Of a stretch of DNA of 64,000 nt, positions 61,438 to 64,000 are shown in pieces (the stretch's first letter is position 1; the number at the start of each line of letters is the position of its first letter). The notes under the pieces are model-generated. The model had not been told where the DNA came from, did not search any database, and saw only the letters and a list, made by a program, of their open reading frames with translations. Where the stretch lies: NCBI RefSeq assembly GCF_900112245.1, contig NZ_FOYX01000003.1, positions 248,001 through 312,000 of the forward strand, written 5' to 3'. This DNA is from Maribacter stanieri (GTDB lineage Bacteria > Bacteroidota > Bacteroidia > Flavobacteriales > Flavobacteriaceae). The position numbers and the translations under genes were made by a program.

Positions 61438-62940
61438 ATGAAAACTGTAAAACTAATAGCCTTAACCGCACTGTTGTTTGTAAGCTTCACAGGTATTGCA
61501 CAACAAAAGAATGAATTATTAAATCGCAAATTTTGGAAAAGCAATCCAGATGTTGCGGCCGTAAAACAAAAGATTGCAGAAGGAAACGATCCTACTGCGT
61601 TTGACGATAATGCTTTTGATGCTACTGCATTGGCAATTACCACTAAGGCAGATACCGAAGTGATAAAATACTTGCTTTCTTTAGAGGGTAATGGTGTAGA
61701 TAAGAAAACCCATGACAGCCGTATTTATTTACACTGGGCAAGTTATTCTGGTAATGCCGAATTGGTGCAGTATTTATTAGATAACGGTGCTTCTGTAACC
61801 GCTTTAGATAGCCACCGTTTTACACCTCTTGCTTTTGGAGCAAATGCCGGACTTACAAATCCTGCAATCTATTCTGCTTTTGAGAAAAAAGGTGTGAATT
61901 TGGCTGAAGAGAAAAATGACCACGGTGCCAACTTATTACTAATGGCCGCACCTTCATTAAAGAGTGAAAAAGAATTAAATTTCTTTACGGGCAAAGGTTT
62001 GGCTTTAGGTAGTAAAGACAATGATGGTAACGGAATTTTCAATTATGCTTCTAAAAAAGGGAATATAGATTTTCTAAAATTACTTGTTGAGAAAGGGGTG
62101 GACTATAAAACACTGAACAATAATGGAGGTAATGCATTTATGTTTGCATCACAAGGTGGTCGTGGATTCAGTAATGGGTTACCGGTCTATACATACTTAA
62201 AAGGTCTAGGTTTGGAACCTAATATTGTTGAGAAAAATGGAAGTACTCCATTACACCGTTTAGCATTCAGTAATAAAGATGCTGCCATATTTGAACTTTT
62301 TTTAAATGCAGGCGCAGATGTAAATCAGGCAGATGAAAAGGGTAATACGCCATTCTTAAATGCTGCTACTAGAAATGAACTTGCCATGGTGCAATTATTA
62401 TCTAAAGATGTAAAGGATATCAATACAGCTAATACTGATGGTGAAACAGCTTTAATGCTTGCTGCCCATGATAACAGTGTAGATGTAGTTGAGTTTTTAT
62501 TGGAAAAAGGTGCGGACATTAATGCGCAAGATTCTAAGGGGAATACAGTTGCTTATTTCTTGGCAGAATCTTTCAGTAAAAGAAATGCAGATGCTTTTGA
62601 TGCTAAGCTTGCTGTATTGAAAACAAAGGGATTAAAATTCAATACCGTTCAATCAGAAGGAAATACGCTGTACCATATCGCTGCTAGAAAAAACGATTTA
62701 GAATTGTTGAAAAGACTTTCTACTTTTGATATCGATGTAAATGCTAAGAATGATGAGGGCTTAACGGCTTTACATTTAGCGGCAATGAAAGCAGAGAATG
62801 ATAAGATGCTTAAGTTTTTAATAGCTAACGGTGCAGATGCAAAGAGTAAAACCGATTTTGAAGAAACCGTGTACGATTTAGCAAGTGAAAACGAATTGTT
62901 ACAGAAAGAGAATACATCATTAAATTTTTTAAAGCAATAA
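61438..62940 (+). CDS. Secreted ankyrin-repeat protein
   Basis: This 500-residue protein has a signal peptide (ending GIAQQ) and about 11-12 ankyrin-like repeats (for example GNAELVQYLLDNGASVTALD, NSVDVVEFLLEKGADINAQD). It probably binds proteins in the periplasm. It starts four bases after the DUF6607 stop, so the two are translationally linked. Similar ankyrin proteins lie near iron-regulated genes in other Bacteroidota, so an envelope role in iron uptake is likely. Confidence 0.85.
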   Translation: MKTVKLIALTALLFVSFTGIAQQKNELLNRKFWKSNPDVAAVKQKIAEGNDPTAFDDNAFDATALAITTKADTEVIKYLLSLEGNGVDKKTHDSRIYLHWASYSGNAELVQYLLDNGASVTALDSHRFTPLAFGANAGLTNPAIYSAFEKKGVNLAEEKNDHGANLLLMAAPSLKSEKELNFFTGKGLALGSKDNDGNGIFNYASKKGNIDFLKLLVEKGVDYKTLNNNGGNAFMFASQGGRGFSNGLPVYTYLKGLGLEPNIVEKNGSTPLHRLAFSNKDAAIFELFLNAGADVNQADEKGNTPFLNAATRNELAMVQLLSKDVKDINTANTDGETALMLAAHDNSVDVVEFLLEKGADINAQDSKGNTVAYFLAESFSKRNADAFDAKLAVLKTKGLKFNTVQSEGNTLYHIAARKNDLELLKRLSTFDIDVNAKNDEGLTALHLAAMKAENDKMLKFLIANGADAKSKTDFEETVYDLASENELLQKENTSLNFLKQ

Positions 62941-62991
62941 AGAAACCTGCTAGGTCCATTTAATATGCCCTGGTAAGAAAATAGATTACAG

Positions 62992-63477
62992 ATGAAAAGA
63001 GTATTAAAATTTATACCGGCAATTGTATTGATCGGTGCGTTACTAACAGCATTTACTCCCGTAGAAAAAACAGCGGTAAAATGTCTTATTCAATTAACTA
63101 ATTATTCTGGTGAAGGTGCCTACCTAATTGTATCCATAGTTGATGCCGATAACGAATATGTAGAAACCTTATATGTTCAAGGTAAAGACAGTGAGTGGTA
63201 TAGTGAAATTACAGAGTGGTGGAAATTCTATGGTAAAAATCGCCCTAATATTGATGCTATTTCTGGTGAAACCATAAGTGGTGGCGAGCGTGCTTTGTCC
63301 GTATTACAGATCCCAAATGATAAAATTGACAAGGGTTATAATCTACGTTTTGAAACCTCAGTTGAGGATCAAGGGTATTATGCAGATGATATTCAATTTG
63401 CTTTGTCTACAGAGAATTTAAAAGCAAAAGTAGAGGGCAAAGGATTCATTCGTTACGTCCGCATGCTTCCTCAGTAA
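62992..63477 (+). CDS. DUF2271 family secreted protein
   Basis: This 161-residue protein has a signal peptide and a beta-rich domain with KCLIQLTNYSGEGAYLIVSIVD and a second conserved IDAISGETISGG segment, typical of DUF2271. Members are usually next to PepSY-type membrane proteins, as here. Its function is unknown, but a role in heme or flavin-dependent iron reduction is plausible. Confidence 0.82.
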   Translation: MKRVLKFIPAIVLIGALLTAFTPVEKTAVKCLIQLTNYSGEGAYLIVSIVDADNEYVETLYVQGKDSEWYSEITEWWKFYGKNRPNIDAISGETISGGERALSVLQIPNDKIDKGYNLRFETSVEDQGYYADDIQFALSTENLKAKVEGKGFIRYVRMLPQ

Positions 63478-63495
63478 TAATTTGTACTAGAAGAC

Positions 63496-63600
63496 GTCTT
63501 TGCGAGGAGCTTTTCGCGACGAAGCAATCTGCTTAATTTAGGTAGCTTGTGGTTTTTTTGGTTACCAAGAAGTGGATTACTTCACTTTATTCGTAATGAC
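63496..63600. repeat. MITE-like inverted repeat
   Basis: The ends GTCTTTGCGA and TCGTAATGAC are imperfect inverted repeats, with GAAGCAATC/GGATTACTTC inside. The sequence resembles the widespread GTCATTGCGAGGA...GAAGCAATC element of many bacteria. It lies between the DUF2271 and PepSY-type genes. Confidence 0.6.
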
Positions 63601-63712
63601 ATTTTTAGTTAATACGTTTATTTTACAATCAGAGTGTTATTTCCAGAATGTCATTTTATGATGTTCTGGAATTTTTTAAAGTATATAGCAATACAAAATT
63701 ACAGTACTACTT

Positions 63713-64000
63713 ATGACGATTTCTATTTGGCGCTATAGTCATCTTACACTTGCCTTAGTTTCTTCGCTATTTTTGATAGTTGCTTCTGTTACCGGTATCA
63801 TTTTAGCGGTAGAACCAATTTCGCACCAAGCTAAGGGCTATGCCGTAGAAAATCTAGAAGAAGTCTCCTTGGCAACGACCATAGATGCCCTAAAGAATTC
63901 TTATGATGAGGTGTTAGGGCTGGAAGTAGAATCATCTGGGTTCGTTAAAGCTTCTGTACTAACTATGGACATGGAGACCTTAGATGTGTATGTAAATCCT
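63713..64000 (+). CDS. PepSY-type membrane protein (cut by window end)
   Basis: The 96 codons visible begin MTISIWRYSHLTLALVSSLFLIV, a first membrane helix of PepSY_TM proteins (often fused to a flavoreductase). An HxxL-type histidine lies at the start of this helix and GIILAVEP follows. The rest is outside the window. It closes the iron operon and may be the membrane electron carrier that reduces ferric iron or heme. Confidence 0.75.
   Translation, partial: MTISIWRYSHLTLALVSSLFLIVASVTGIILAVEPISHQAKGYAVENLEEVSLATTIDALKNSYDEVLGLEVESSGFVKASVLTMDMETLDVYVNP

Overview
The window is AT-rich chromosomal DNA of a member of the Bacteroidota, almost certainly a marine-type Flavobacteriaceae. The evidence is the family content (DUF4834, DUF6090, DUF6607, YfhO, BatA, HmuY and TonB-dependent receptors), the near absence of Shine-Dalgarno sequences, and repeated TAnnTTTG elements of the Bacteroidota type just upstream of genes. 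The genus is not assigned.

Layout. Positions 1-32000 are mostly core genes. They include a thioredoxin-like protein, YbaB, oligopeptidase B, a two-gene pair that looks like sulfonolipid (capnine) synthesis with a GNAT-like acyltransferase beside it, a YfhO/glycosyltransferase/flippase operon, UvrA, and two tandem copies of a module made of a sigma factor plus a 47-residue microprotein. An iron-sulfur-free endonuclease III, a peroxiredoxin and a BatA/dihydroorotase-like operon follow. A tRNA-Ser(UGA) lies at 31733-31817.

Directly beside that tRNA (31930-34548, minus strand) is a compact cassette. In transcription order it holds a 210-residue protein of unknown function, about 470 bases of non-coding DNA that folds well and whose ends are complementary, and a 503-residue YSDD reverse transcriptase that is neither retron-like nor group II-like by motif. 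This is the best candidate for an undescribed, probably anti-phage, reverse transcriptase system.

Positions 34764-48665 carry a GAF histidine kinase, adenosine deaminase, a HipA-like kinase with DUF3037, an Old Yellow Enzyme, an amino-acid permease, peroxiredoxin-like and secreted proteins, and a metallo-beta-lactamase-fold gene probably controlled by the Crp/Fnr regulator encoded next to it.

Positions 49356-55777 form a cassette array. Six strong and one weak site of about 110-210 bases separate unrelated genes. Each strong site has RYYYAAC/GTTGT-like ends, an attC-like AACGCTTGAGTTAAGC-type inner box and long imperfect arms whose pairing is kept by compensating changes. Nearly all genes lie on one strand, start just after one site and stop at or inside the next. 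This is the layout of an integron cassette array with no integrase in view (a CALIN). A degenerate site may extend it to about 46400. Cargo includes an epoxide hydrolase, a cupin, an HxlR/SRPBCC pair, DUF6090 and several unknown proteins.

Positions 57632-64000 are an iron/heme uptake locus: an HmuY-like lipoprotein, a TonB-dependent receptor, and a divergent operon of DUF6607, ankyrin, DUF2271 and a truncated PepSY-type membrane protein. Two Fur-like boxes lie in the shared promoter region.
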